Shown here piece after piece: positions 7,521 through 15,592 of a DNA stretch of 47,954 bases. The DNA is from an uncultured Spirochaetales bacterium (lineage in GTDB: Bacteria; Spirochaetota; Spirochaetia; Sphaerochaetales; Sphaerochaetaceae). A program made the translations under genes and the position numbers. The stretch is from positions 1-47,954 of the forward strand of contig CASFTW010000014.1 in the NCBI GenBank assembly GCA_949297785.1, given 5' to 3'. Every line of letters begins with the position of its first letter. Positions within the stretch are counted from its first letter, which is position 1. A model generated the notes under the pieces. That model ran no database searches, was not told the origin of the DNA, and was given only the letters and a program-made list of their open reading frames with translations.

Positions 7521-8426
7521 ATGAATAAATTCAGGAAACTTGTCGAAGCCGGTCCGATCGGACTGCAGCCGTGGGCAGAAAAAGAGCTTGAAAATTATGC
7601 TGATGAGATAATACGCTATGAAACCCTTCCTGAAAGCGAGGATGAGCTTGTTGCCAGGATAGGGGATGCGGATGCTCTTCTTGTAAGGACTCTTCCTCTT
7701 GTCCCTGCTTCCGTGCTGACAAGATGCGGCAATCTCAAATATGTGGGTATGTGCTGTTCCCTTTATTCAAAGGAAAGCGCCAATGTCGATATCGGTTATG
7801 CGGAAAAGCACGGTATAACGGTCTACGGCATACGCGATTACGGTGACAGGGGTGTGACTGAGTTTGTAGTATATGCACTTGTGAGAATCCTTCACGGCTA
7901 TGACTGGCCGATGTGGAGATCAAGACCGAAAGAGATAACAGGACTTAAAATAGGATTTGTCGGTTTCGGTACAAGCGGACAGATGACTGCAAGACTGCTG
8001 AAGGCGATGGGTGCTGACATAAGCTACTATGCGCGTTCTGTCAAGGAAGAATGTGAGAAAGAGGGTATGCATTACCAGCCTCTTCATGAGCTTCTGAAAC
8101 AGTCGGAGGTTGTGATAACCTGCCTCAACAAAGGCGTGATCCTGCTTCATGAGGAGGAATTCAGATGCCTTGGAAACAGGAAGATAATGATCAATACTTC
8201 CATCGGGCCTGCTTCTGATATGGATGCATTGAAAAGCTGGATTCTCGATGACAGCAATATTTTCATTTCCGATACTGCAGGTGCCGTGGGCAGCATATAT
8301 GATGAAGTCAAAGACAGGGCAAATGTTCTGTGTCCTGATGTTTCTGCAGGCATGACGGAAGAAGCCTATGATCTGATGAGCCGTAAGGTTCTTGATAATA
8401 TAAAGAAAATGCTTTCTGAAAACTGA
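7521..8426 (+). CDS. D-2-hydroxyacid dehydrogenase homologue with altered catalytic site
   Basis: A 301-residue protein of the D-isomer-specific 2-hydroxyacid dehydrogenase family. The NAD fold is intact, with 'IGFVGFGTSG' (144-153) following the linker 'GLK', and the substrate-domain pattern 'NVDIGYAEKHGITV' is present. The three catalytic positions look replaced. The usual N-x-x-R-G block reads 'NTSIG' (Ile228 for Arg). The Glu-bearing strand reads 'DTAGAVG'. The usual P-H-x-x-G block reads 'PDVSAG' (Asp273 for His). It may bind NAD without the standard chemistry, or use a different reaction. It is co-transcribed with the aspartate dehydrogenase-like gene. Confidence 0.82.
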   Translation: MNKFRKLVEAGPIGLQPWAEKELENYADEIIRYETLPESEDELVARIGDADALLVRTLPLVPASVLTRCGNLKYVGMCCSLYSKESANVDIGYAEKHGITVYGIRDYGDRGVTEFVVYALVRILHGYDWPMWRSRPKEITGLKIGFVGFGTSGQMTARLLKAMGADISYYARSVKEECEKEGMHYQPLHELLKQSEVVITCLNKGVILLHEEEFRCLGNRKIMINTSIGPASDMDALKSWILDDSNIFISDTAGAVGSIYDEVKDRANVLCPDVSAGMTEEAYDLMSRKVLDNIKKMLSEN

Positions 8427-8439
8427 GACTGTTTACGGA

Positions 8440-8465
8440 GGGAGAGCCTTGTCTCTCCCATTTTC
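8440..8465 (+). terminator. Terminator after the dehydrogenase pair
   Basis: Stem GGGAGAG (8440-8446) with CTCTCCC (8453-8459), six-base loop, then ATTTT. The T-run is short. Confidence 0.7.
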
Positions 8466-8551
8466 CAGTTTGTCGTGTTTCCATTTCCTGCGGAGTGCTG
8501 CATGAAGTAATTTATTTTAATGTAATATATTATCTGAATTTTATTTTTCAG

Positions 8552-8581
8552 TTGACATGTTTTGCAGTATTCTGCTATAGT
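8552..8581 (+). promoter_or_regulatory. Sigma-70-type promoter of tRNA-Asp
   Basis: TTGACA (8552-8557) and TATAGT (8576-8581) are 18 bp apart, ending 10 bp before the first base of the tRNA. Confidence 0.75.
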
Positions 8582-8591
8582 ACTCTTGTTT

Positions 8592-8665
8592 GTGGGAGTA
8601 GCGAAGCTGGTTATCGCGCTGGCCTGTCACGCCGGAGATCGCGGGTTCGAGCCCCGTCTCTCACG
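8592..8665 (+). tRNA. tRNA-Asp (GTC)
   Basis: A 74-nt cloverleaf. The acceptor GTGGGAG pairs with CTCTCAC (one G-T wobble), the D-stem GCGA with TCGC, the anticodon stem CTGGC with GCCGG around loop CTGTCAC (anticodon GTC), and the T-stem GCGGG with CCCGT around TTCGAGC. The discriminator is G, as expected for tRNA-Asp. The 3' CCA is not encoded. Confidence 0.97.
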
Positions 8666-8669
8666 TAAG

Positions 8670-8698
8670 AATCTCTGGTTTATGCCAGAGATTTTTTT
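8670..8698 (+). terminator. Terminator after tRNA-Asp
   Basis: Perfect 9-bp stem AATCTCTGG (8670-8678) with CCAGAGATT (8685-8693), six-base loop, then a T-run. Confidence 0.88.
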
Positions 8699-8798
8699 GT
8701 TTTCGATATTCCTTCAAATTCTTAACAGTATTTTGTTTAACCAGCTATCTGGGTATTCTGGTATATAATGAAATACAGTTAGGATAAGGAGGGAATGG

Positions 8799-10514
8799 AT
8801 GGGCAGACAGATCACCACCAGCAAGTTTTCTTTCGAACAGCTGATCATGAATGACTGGCTGTATGTCGATAAGACCGAATATGTGTGGAAGCTTGTCAAT
8901 AATCATGCCAGCACATTCTTTTTCTGTTCGCGTCCACGCCGGTTCGGAAAATCGCTTTTCATTTCAACTCTGGAAGCTGTATTCAAAGGCAGGAAGGAGC
9001 TGTTCAAGGATCTTTATATAGGAACTACGGAGTATTCTTTCAGACCTTATCCCGTACTGCATTTCGATTTTTCCGATCTCGATCTGACTTCGTATGGAGA
9101 TTTCAGGGAAAGTCTGCAGCAGCAGATACGGAATATTGCCATGGAGAATGGAGCCTGGGTGGATAATTCATCTCCGGGTACAATGCTGGATAATCTCCTG
9201 AAGGCTTTTGATGACAAAGTTGTGGTTCTGATAGATGAATTCGATGCACCTGTCACCAGAATACTTTCATATAAGGATGAAGATTCTCTTGCTGAGAAGA
9301 TACGTCAGACATTTTCTTCATTTTATTCAAAGCTGAAATCAAATGAGGATCGCATACGTTTCCTTTTCATCACCGGTGTGACGAAACTTTCCAATATGTC
9401 GATTTTCAGCCAGATGAATAACCTGACAGATATATCGATGGATCAGGGATTTGCAGGAGCATTCGGTTATACGCAGAAAGAACTTGAGGAAAACTTTGAT
9501 GACGCTATAAATGAAAAGCTTGCATCAGATGAATGTCCGTATCATTCAAGGCGGGAGTTTCTCGCAGCTCTGAGAAGCTATTACGACGGATACCGTTTTT
9601 CAAATTGCGGTGCATCATCTTTTATTGATATAGAGAAAGCAACTGCGGATGAAGTCCATGAAATTGAGGAAATTTACGGAAATTCAAACAGGATTCCAAG
9701 TGTTTACAATCCTGTTTCCATCGGTATGTATTTTTCTCAGGGAAATCCTGCATTCATGAATTTCTGGGACTGGACGGGAGTATCAACACTTGCGGTTGAA
9801 CTTGCAAAGAGCGTGAATCTGCTTGATATAGTTGAAGAGAATGCTTCTGTATCCATTTCCGCCTTTACATCTTTCGATGTCTCTTCCATTGCATCTGGAT
9901 CTGTTTCCAGATCTGCTGTTCTTGCTCTGCTGTATTATACCGGCTATCTTACACAGGACGGTGTAAGCACAGGGCCTGTCACTCTCAGGTTTCCGGATAT
10001 TGAGGTTGCCAGTTCATTCACAGGTTCACTTGTGACCCGGTATTCTTTATCAGGGAATGACATTCAAACTGTAATCGATTTTGCACGCAATGCCTTGAAA
10101 GACGGAAGGACAGAGGACTTCATTCACCAGATGAAAGTCTATCTTTCAAATTTCAGCTACGAGCTTCTCGATAAGGACAGGGAAAGACAGTACCAGCTGC
10201 TGTTTCTTTCACTGTGTGTTGCATCAGGATTGAGGGTTGAGGGAGAAAAACATACTGACAGAGGACGCATTGATGTCCTGATAGAATCTCCACATCATAT
10301 TTATATCATCGAGATGAAATTTGAAGATACAGCAGACTGTGCACTTTCACAGATTTCAGACAGAAAATACCATTACCGCTTCCTGAATGATGCCGCCAGC
10401 CGTAATAAGACGGTTCATCTTCTGGGAATCAGTTTCTCATGTTCTGAAAGGAACATCAGGGAGTGGAAAGAAAAAATCATAATATCAGAGAATGTTGCAG
10501 ACTATATGAAGTAA
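8799..10514 (+). CDS. AAA-ATPase with C-terminal PD-(D/E)XK nuclease-like domain (first copy)
   Basis: A 571-residue protein of the PF09820 plus PF08011 type common in Bacteroidetes and spirochaetes. The N-terminus has 'LYVDKT' and an unusual P-loop, RPRRFGKS (45-52), that is normal for this family; Walker B is 'VVVLIDEFDAP' (141-151). The C-terminal nuclease-like core reads 'GRIDVLIE' then 'YIIEMKF' (D...ExK). The function of the family is not established; roles in DNA handling, mobile DNA or defence have been guessed. It starts 134 bp after tRNA-Asp, with AAGGAGGG ahead of the ATG. A distant paralogue lies at 46031, also behind a tRNA. Confidence 0.9.
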   Translation: MGRQITTSKFSFEQLIMNDWLYVDKTEYVWKLVNNHASTFFFCSRPRRFGKSLFISTLEAVFKGRKELFKDLYIGTTEYSFRPYPVLHFDFSDLDLTSYGDFRESLQQQIRNIAMENGAWVDNSSPGTMLDNLLKAFDDKVVVLIDEFDAPVTRILSYKDEDSLAEKIRQTFSSFYSKLKSNEDRIRFLFITGVTKLSNMSIFSQMNNLTDISMDQGFAGAFGYTQKELEENFDDAINEKLASDECPYHSRREFLAALRSYYDGYRFSNCGASSFIDIEKATADEVHEIEEIYGNSNRIPSVYNPVSIGMYFSQGNPAFMNFWDWTGVSTLAVELAKSVNLLDIVEENASVSISAFTSFDVSSIASGSVSRSAVLALLYYTGYLTQDGVSTGPVTLRFPDIEVASSFTGSLVTRYSLSGNDIQTVIDFARNALKDGRTEDFIHQMKVYLSNFSYELLDKDRERQYQLLFLSLCVASGLRVEGEKHTDRGRIDVLIESPHHIYIIEMKFEDTADCALSQISDRKYHYRFLNDAASRNKTVHLLGISFSCSERNIREWKEKIIISENVADYMK

Positions 10515-10545
10515 GAGAGGCACCTTGCAGCACCTCTCCTGTTTA
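10515..10545 (+). terminator. Weak terminator-like hairpin after the AAA-ATPase gene
   Basis: GAGAGG (10515-10520) can pair with CCTCTC (10533-10538) over a 12-base loop. The tail CTGTTTATTG is only partly T-rich. It lies between two convergent genes and could serve either. Confidence 0.35.
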
Positions 10546-10552
10546 TTGAACC

Positions 10553-11476
10553 TTATTTCAGGAAGCCTTCAATTATCTTTGCTTCTGCCTCTTCCTCGCT
10601 CAGGCCGAAAGTCCTGAGTTTCATTATCTGCTCACCTGCGATCTTGCCGATTGCGGCTTCATGGATCAGGCTTGCATCCTCACATGCTGCATACAGGGCA
10701 GGGGAAGCATTCACCTTGCCGTCTCCTGTGATGATGGCATCGCATTCACTGTGACCGGTGCAGCGGGCATTGCCCGTGATTGTTGATTTGTACTCCTGAT
10801 AGGAAGAATCCCTTGCAACTGATCTGGAGACAAGATCGACGGCAGAGTCGTCACCGTTGAGGGTGACCTCGAATTCGGTAAATGCCTTTTCGTTTCCTGT
10901 GGTGAGAAGATGCTCTTTTATCACAAGCCGGGCACCGGCTGCAAGCTCTGCTTTTGTCACTCTTCTCGTGCTGTCCACACCTCCAAGCTGACTTGTGTCC
11001 ATTTCAAGGCTGCTTCCTTCTTCCATATAGACTTCAGTGACCGGATCAATGACTCTCCGTGTATCGTGTGTGCCGCCTTTTCCTATATGTTTTTCCTCAT
11101 ATACAGCTTTGCTGTTTCTTCCCATGAAGAAACGGTGGATGCCGCTGTGACGGGCTTCTTCCCCGTTGTTCACATGGATGCCGCAGCCTGCGATGATCCT
11201 GACATCGGCATTTTCTCCTACGTAGAAGTCGTTATAGACCAGATCATTTATGTCAGCAGCAGTGACACAGGCGGGGATTGCGACTTTTTCCCCTCTGGTG
11301 CCGGGTGCGATATGGATATCAAGGCCGGAGCCGTCAGCTTTGGGTTCGATCCTTATATGCTCGCTGGACATTCTTTCAACGCTTTTTCCGTTTTCCCTTA
11401 TGTTGTGCGCACAGCCTTCTTTCTTTATCTCATCCCATGAGGAAATAAGTTCCAGAAGCTCATCTCTTTCTCTCAT
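10553..11476 (-). CDS. SufB-like Fe-S cluster scaffold of a two-gene system
   Basis: A 307-residue beta-helical SufB/SufD-family protein, much shorter than E. coli SufB. It looks SufB-like and not SufD-like: Cys245 lies in 'GHSECDAIITG', and 'IHEAAIGKIAGEQ' supplies the His272-Glu273 pair, where SufD proteins usually have 'SHGATVG'. The C-terminal 'LRTFGLSEEEAEAKIIEGFL' is standard for the family. It would hold the nascent cluster on a SufB2C2-type complex. The start at 11476 gives an ATGA overlap with the SufC-like gene. No sufS, sufU, sufE or second sufD gene is nearby, which resembles the minimal 'SMS' layout of archaea and some anaerobes. Confidence 0.87.
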   Translation of the reverse strand: MRERDELLELISSWDEIKKEGCAHNIRENGKSVERMSSEHIRIEPKADGSGLDIHIAPGTRGEKVAIPACVTAADINDLVYNDFYVGENADVRIIAGCGIHVNNGEEARHSGIHRFFMGRNSKAVYEEKHIGKGGTHDTRRVIDPVTEVYMEEGSSLEMDTSQLGGVDSTRRVTKAELAAGARLVIKEHLLTTGNEKAFTEFEVTLNGDDSAVDLVSRSVARDSSYQEYKSTITGNARCTGHSECDAIITGDGKVNASPALYAACEDASLIHEAAIGKIAGEQIMKLRTFGLSEEEAEAKIIEGFLK

Positions 11477-12195
11477 AGTCTTTCCTCCTCTCTCATCATC
11501 ATCGGGCATGACGGGATCGATACCAGGGAAGGAAGAATTTCGCTGCGGCTTCCGTCTTTTGCAACACTGCCGTTTTCAACAACTATTATTCTGTCGGCGA
11601 CATCAAGGATTCTTTCCTGATGGCTTATGATGATCTGGGAGGCTTTCTTTTCCCTCTTCATTTCCTCAAATGCCGCGATAAGGCCTGTGAATGACCAGAG
11701 ATCGATTCCTGCTTCAGGTTCATCGAAGATCACGAGACGGGAAGGCCGTGCGAGAACCGATGCGATTTCAATCCTTTTTATCTCTCCGCCTGAGAGTGAT
11801 GCATTCACTTCCCTGTCCTTATAGTCCCTTCCGCACAGTCCGACCTTTGCTAGCAGGGTGCAGACTTCTCCGTCGCTGAGGTCTTTCCCGCTACCGAGGC
11901 TGAGAAGATCCTTTACAGTCAGTCCTTTGAATCTCACCGGCTGCTGAAAGGCGTAGCTTATGCCTCTTTTCGCCCTTTGTGTGACGTCAAGACCCGTTAT
12001 ATCCTCTCCGTCCAGCACTATTGTTCCTTTATCCGGCGTGATGAGCCCCGCAATGACTTTTGCAAGTGTGGTCTTGCCTCCGCCGTTGGGACCTGTTATT
12101 ACGGATAATCCTGTATTTTCGATACTGAGGGACAAATCCTTCAGTATCGGCACTCCGTCGGGAGTGCTCCATGATATATTATTCAATTCAAGCAT
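11473..12195 (-). CDS. sufC: SufC-like ATPase for Fe-S cluster assembly
   Basis: A 240-residue ABC-type ATPase without a membrane partner. Walker A is GPNGGGKTT (35-43), the Q-loop region 'YAFQQPVRF' is typical of SufC, the signature is LSGGE (134-138), Walker B is 'LVIFDEP' and the H-loop is His192. SufC powers conformational change in the SufB scaffold. GGAGG lies 7 nt before the ATG at 12195; a TTG one codon upstream is less likely. It is the first gene of the two-gene operon and sits directly behind a Fur-like box. Confidence 0.9.
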   Translation of the reverse strand: MLELNNISWSTPDGVPILKDLSLSIENTGLSVITGPNGGGKTTLAKVIAGLITPDKGTIVLDGEDITGLDVTQRAKRGISYAFQQPVRFKGLTVKDLLSLGSGKDLSDGEVCTLLAKVGLCGRDYKDREVNASLSGGEIKRIEIASVLARPSRLVIFDEPEAGIDLWSFTGLIAAFEEMKREKKASQIIISHQERILDVADRIIVVENGSVAKDGSRSEILPSLVSIPSCPMMMREEERL

Positions 12196-12217
12196 CAATG
12201 TGCCTCCGACAACAAAG

Positions 12218-12236
12218 GATAATGATTATGATTGTT
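12218..12236. promoter_or_regulatory. Fur-like box upstream of the Fe-S assembly operon
   Basis: The 19-mer here begins GATAATGATTATGATT and matches the classical Fur consensus at about 15 of 19 positions. Its core is a near-perfect 7-1-7 dyad, GGATAAT-G-ATTATGA. It lies 23 bp upstream of the sufC-like ATG, where a repressor could block transcription. PerR boxes are similar, so the regulator could be any Fur-family member. No fur gene is in the window. Confidence 0.55.
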
Positions 12237-12271
12237 TTCGGAAAGTGTTAGTTCAAACAAACACAAGGTGC

Positions 12272-12300
12272 AAAAAGAAAACAGCCGGAAGGCCGGCTGT
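12272..12300 (-). terminator. Terminator after the amino-acid ABC transporter ATPase
   Basis: Read on the minus strand: ACAGCCGG, four-base loop, CCGGCTGT, then TTTCTTTTT. It closes the importer operon just before the Fe-S operon begins. Confidence 0.85.
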
Positions 12301-12311
12301 CTGTGCAGTAA

Positions 12312-13055
12312 TCAGAGAATGTGATTCAGGAAGCTTCTCGTTCTCTCTGATTTCGGATTGCTGAAGATTTCATCAGGAGTTCCGGTTTCAATTATCTCAC
12401 CCGCATCCATGAATATGATCTTGTCTGCAGCTGCTTTTGCGAATCCCATTTCATGCGTGACCAGAAGCATTGTCATTCCTTCCTTTGCAAGATCAAGCAT
12501 AACATCAAGAACTTCCTTTATCATCTCGGGATCCAGAGCGCTGGTCGGCTCATCAAAGAGCATGGCTTTGGGCTTCATCGCAAGCGAGCGTGCAATGGCA
12601 ACTCTCTGCTGCTGACCGCCTGAAAGCTGGTTCGGTCTGCTCTTTGCCTTATCCTCAAGTCCGACACGCTTTAAAAGACTCATTGCAAGCTCATCCGCCT
12701 CAGCCTTGTTCATCTTAAGCACCTTGCGGGGGGCAAGCGTTATATTGTCCAGAACGGAAAGGTGGGGAAAGAGATTGAATGACTGGAACACCATGCCGAC
12801 TTCCTCCCTTATTTTCCTCAGATCGGTCCTGGGATCCGTTACTTCAATTCCGTCAATTCTGATTGAACCGCTTGTAGGCTCTTCAAGCTTGTTCACACTT
12901 CTGAGCAGTGTTGATTTTCCCGAGCCGCTTGGCCCGATGATGACAACAACTTCTCCGTCATTCACAGTCAGGCTTGCATGCTTGACTGCATGCACCGTTT
13001 TCACTCCTTCTGCAGTGAAATCCTTGCACAGGTCATTTATTTCAATCTTAGCCAT
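12312..13055 (-). CDS. Polar amino-acid ABC transporter ATPase (GlnQ/HisP type)
   Basis: A 247-residue importer ATPase. It has '[12 protein letters not shown]' (Walker A), '[18 protein letters not shown]' (the Q-loop block typical of amino-acid importers), '[15 protein letters not shown]' (signature), '[12 protein letters not shown]' (Walker B) and 'VTHEMGFA' (H-loop). It couples ATP hydrolysis to uptake of polar amino acids or similar small solutes. The ATG at 13055 overlaps the permease stop by 8 bp, so a longer reading from 13103 is rejected. It is the last gene of the importer operon. Confidence 0.93.
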   Translation of the reverse strand: MAKIEINDLCKDFTAEGVKTVHAVKHASLTVNDGEVVVIIGPSGSGKSTLLRSVNKLEEPTSGSIRIDGIEVTDPRTDLRKIREEVGMVFQSFNLFPHLSVLDNITLAPRKVLKMNKAEADELAMSLLKRVGLEDKAKSRPNQLSGGQQQRVAIARSLAMKPKAMLFDEPTSALDPEMIKEVLDVMLDLAKEGMTMLLVTHEMGFAKAAADKIIFMDAGEIIETGTPDEIFSNPKSERTRSFLNHIL

Positions 13056-13908
13056 TTTTATGCAGCCTCTCTTCAAGCATGCCCACCAGTCTTGAAAGCA
13101 CAAGGGTGAGTATAAGATATATCAATGCGACGATCAGCATTGTCTCAAGCGAAAGGAAGGTTCTTGAAATATATTCACGTCCCTTTCTCAGGATATCGGC
13201 AAGGGCAAGCTGGCTTACAAGGGAAGAATCCTTGAGCATTGAGATGAATTCGTTTCCGATTGCGGGCAGGACTACCTTCACTGTCTGTGGAAGGATGACA
13301 TGAATGAATGTCTGGCTGCGGCTCATGCCGAGTGCGGTTGCAGCCTCTGTCTGGCCTTTGGGAATTGCCTGAATGCCGGCTCTGACGATTTCCCCCATGT
13401 ATGCGCCGAAGCAGATTGACAGCGAGATGATCGCAGCGAGCATGCCTTCCAAATGCAGGAAGCGGCCGAGTGCATAGTAGATGAATATGAGCTGAACGAG
13501 GAGGGGAATGCCTCTTATGAGCTCAACATAAACACCGGAGATCATGTTGATCCAGCGGTGTTTTGATACCGAGCCGAGTCCTGCGAAGGTACCGATCACG
13601 ACTGCTCCGATAATTGCGAATACAGTGACATGGAAAGTAACCGGTGCACCCTGAATACAGACAATGAAAATCTGTCTGTATGGTTCCGGCTTGAAGATTA
13701 TCAGGGCAAGCAGCAGAGCGATTGCCCCGATAAACGTCACTCTCCAGGAGGAGAGAACATGTTTTTCACCCTTCTTCGGAATCAGCGGACCATCTGTCAT
13801 GGTGATGGTCGCGGGTTTCTTGTCATTAAGCGTGGCAGCATCAACCGAAAGTACTTTTTTTCTTATGCTCTCCGCTTTCAGGGCTTCATCAATCTGGTTG
13901 TTATCCAT
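13048..13908 (-). CDS. Polar amino-acid ABC transporter permease (HisM/GlnP type)
   Basis: A 286-residue inner-membrane permease. The permease domain carries the EAA loop '[21 protein letters not shown]' (shortened here: EAA...G...LPQ) and the upstream '[18 protein letters not shown]' typical of the His/Glu/Gln importer family. It has an extra soluble N-terminal segment of about 50 residues before the first helix, which is unusual for the family. Only one permease is present, so it probably works as a homodimer. It lies 13 bp downstream of the first binding-protein gene. Confidence 0.9.
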   Translation of the reverse strand: MDNNQIDEALKAESIRKKVLSVDAATLNDKKPATITMTDGPLIPKKGEKHVLSSWRVTFIGAIALLLALIIFKPEPYRQIFIVCIQGAPVTFHVTVFAIIGAVVIGTFAGLGSVSKHRWINMISGVYVELIRGIPLLVQLIFIYYALGRFLHLEGMLAAIISLSICFGAYMGEIVRAGIQAIPKGQTEAATALGMSRSQTFIHVILPQTVKVVLPAIGNEFISMLKDSSLVSQLALADILRKGREYISRTFLSLETMLIVALIYLILTLVLSRLVGMLEERLHKNG

Positions 13909-13921
13909 AAAACCTGTTTCC

Positions 13922-14671
13922 TTAAATCAAATTCCATTTGGCATACAGCTCTTCAAGCTGTCCGCTTTCTCTCAGAGTATCAACGGCAGTGTTGATAAGG
14001 TCAAGCAGTTCCGTGTTGCCTTTCTCAACCGCAATTGCAATGTCTTCGACCGTTTCGCTTGCTGTACCGGTAACAGCAAGCATGTCCTTGTAGTTGTCGT
14101 TTGCAAGAACATAGTCAGATGCAATAACAGAATCGCATACCACCGCGTCGCTGTTGCCGTTGATCATATCCTCGATTGCCAGCGCAATGTCCTCATATGC
14201 CTTTATCTCAACCTCCGGATACTCTTCCATAGCGAAATGACCTGTCGTTCCCATCTGGACGCCGACCGTCTTCCCTGAAAGGGACTGTGCATCCGTCAGA
14301 TCGGCCTTTTCCTTCAGCGTGAGGATAGACTGTGTGACCTGATAGATGGTCTGCGAAAAGTCTATCGTCTGTTTTCTCTCTTCCGTTACCGTAACGCCGC
14401 TTGCAATTCCGTCATACTGTCCGTTTGCAAGGCCTGCGAAGATTGTATCCCATGAAGTGTTGACGTAATCCATCGGAACGCCAGTAACCTCACTCATTGC
14501 CTTGATGAGATCGATTTCAAAGCCGACTATGTCACCGTTCTCATCAACATATTCAAGAGGAGGCCAGTTGGCGTTTGTTGCGAATGTATATCCATCATCT
14601 TCGCCTGCACCTGAGGCGAAAAGGGAAAACGAGCAGATCAGAGCAAGTAAAACAAGAAAAGTTTTTTTCAT
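13922..14671 (-). CDS. Amino-acid ABC transporter substrate-binding protein (copy A)
   Basis: A 249-residue periplasmic binding protein of the SBP_bac_3 type. The signal peptide ends near 'LFASGAGED' without a lipobox cysteine, a leader style seen often in spirochaetes. The mature protein has 'NWPPLEYVDENGDIVGFEID' (start of lobe 1), 'DTIFAGLANGQYDGIASGVT' and 'VGVQMGTTGHFA'. The ligand is probably a polar amino acid. GGAGG lies 6 nt before the ATG. It heads the permease-ATPase operon from its own promoter and is closely related to the next gene upstream. Confidence 0.93.
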   Translation of the reverse strand: MKKTFLVLLALICSFSLFASGAGEDDGYTFATNANWPPLEYVDENGDIVGFEIDLIKAMSEVTGVPMDYVNTSWDTIFAGLANGQYDGIASGVTVTEERKQTIDFSQTIYQVTQSILTLKEKADLTDAQSLSGKTVGVQMGTTGHFAMEEYPEVEIKAYEDIALAIEDMINGNSDAVVCDSVIASDYVLANDNYKDMLAVTGTASETVEDIAIAVEKGNTELLDLINTAVDTLRESGQLEELYAKWNLI

Positions 14672-14703
14672 AATAAACCTCCGTTTTTGTATAATATAGG
14701 CGT

Positions 14704-14732
14704 ATTATGAAAATTTATGCATATAAGGTCAA
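14704..14732 (-). promoter_or_regulatory. Promoter of binding-protein copy A with ATGCATAAA operator
   Basis: On the minus strand TTGACC (14727-14732) and CATAAT (14704-14709) are 17 bp apart. The spacer contains TATGCATAAA, and a second TTATGCATAAA lies just upstream of the -35, one 22-bp step away. The same layout recurs in front of copy B. Confidence 0.68.
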
Positions 14733-14760
14733 GTATTTATGCATAAAACATGCATAAAAA

Positions 14761-14797
14761 TTTAAACATAATAAAAGGAGAGGAAACTCCTCTCCTT
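14761..14797 (-). terminator. Terminator between the two binding-protein genes
   Basis: Perfect 10-bp stem AAGGAGAGGA (14775-14784) with TCCTCTCCTT (14788-14797) and a 3-base loop. On the minus strand it is followed by TTTTATTATG, which is only moderately T-rich, so read-through to copy A is possible. Confidence 0.7.
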
Positions 14798-14811
14798 ATT
14801 CCCGATTATCC

Positions 14812-15561
14812 TCAAAGTATGTTCCACTTTGCCTTGAGCGCATCGAAGGATCCGTCTTCCATCATCATCTCAAGACCTTTGTTGATCAGATCAAGAAGTT
14901 CTGTATTACCTTTCTGCACGGCAATTGCGATCTCTTCTGAAGTGAACGGCTCACCCGCAACGCGGAGAATACCTGAATAGTTTTCATTTGCAAGAACAAA
15001 GTCCGATGCGATGAGGGAGTCACAGACACAGGCTTCAAGGTTGCCGTTGATCATATCCTGAATTGCAAGACCGATATCGTCATACTGTCTTCTGTCAACA
15101 TCGAAGTCGTCAAGCGCGAAGTCTCCTGTCGTTCCGATCTGGACACCTACTCTTGCGCCGTTTGAAAGATCATCTGCGCTCTGGATCGGAGAATCGGACA
15201 GGACAACCACAACCTGTCCCTGATTTGCAATCGGAGTTGAGAAGTCCATCGTGAGCTTTCTCTCATCCGTTATCGTGACACCTGATGCGACACCGTCATA
15301 CTGGCCGTTTGCAAGGCCTGCGAAGATTGTATCCCATGGGATGTTCTCAACAGTCATCTGGACACCTACATGCTCTCCGATAAGAGGAATGAGCTCGACT
15401 TCAAAACCTGTGAGGGTTCCGTTCTCGTCAACGAACTCGAATGGAGGCCATGTTGCGTCTGTAGCGAAATTGTATACACCATCATCCTCGCTTGCACCGC
15501 CTGCAAAAACAGGGCAGATTGCAGCAAGAGCAAGAATCAGAACAAAAGCAATTTTTTTCAT
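14812..15561 (-). CDS. Amino-acid ABC transporter substrate-binding protein (copy B)
   Basis: A 249-residue paralogue of copy A, identical in length. The leader ends 'PVFAGGASEDD', again without a lipobox. Lobe motifs are 'TWPPFEFVDENGTLTGFEVE', 'DTIFAGLANGQYDGVASGVT' and 'VGVQIGTTGDFALDDFD'. The many shared blocks point to recent tandem duplication. It has its own promoter and terminator, so its level can differ from copy A. It probably delivers a related ligand to the single permease downstream. GGGAG lies 6 nt before the ATG. Confidence 0.93.
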   Translation of the reverse strand: MKKIAFVLILALAAICPVFAGGASEDDGVYNFATDATWPPFEFVDENGTLTGFEVELIPLIGEHVGVQMTVENIPWDTIFAGLANGQYDGVASGVTITDERKLTMDFSTPIANQGQVVVVLSDSPIQSADDLSNGARVGVQIGTTGDFALDDFDVDRRQYDDIGLAIQDMINGNLEACVCDSLIASDFVLANENYSGILRVAGEPFTSEEIAIAVQKGNTELLDLINKGLEMMMEDGSFDALKAKWNIL

Positions 15562-15592
15562 TTTTTTCTCCCTTGATTATCAAATCTGCCCC

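Noticed and set aside
8592-10552. Integrated element bounded by repeats of the tRNA-Asp 3' end
   Set aside because: No second copy of the tRNA 3' sequence and no integrase gene were seen in the window.
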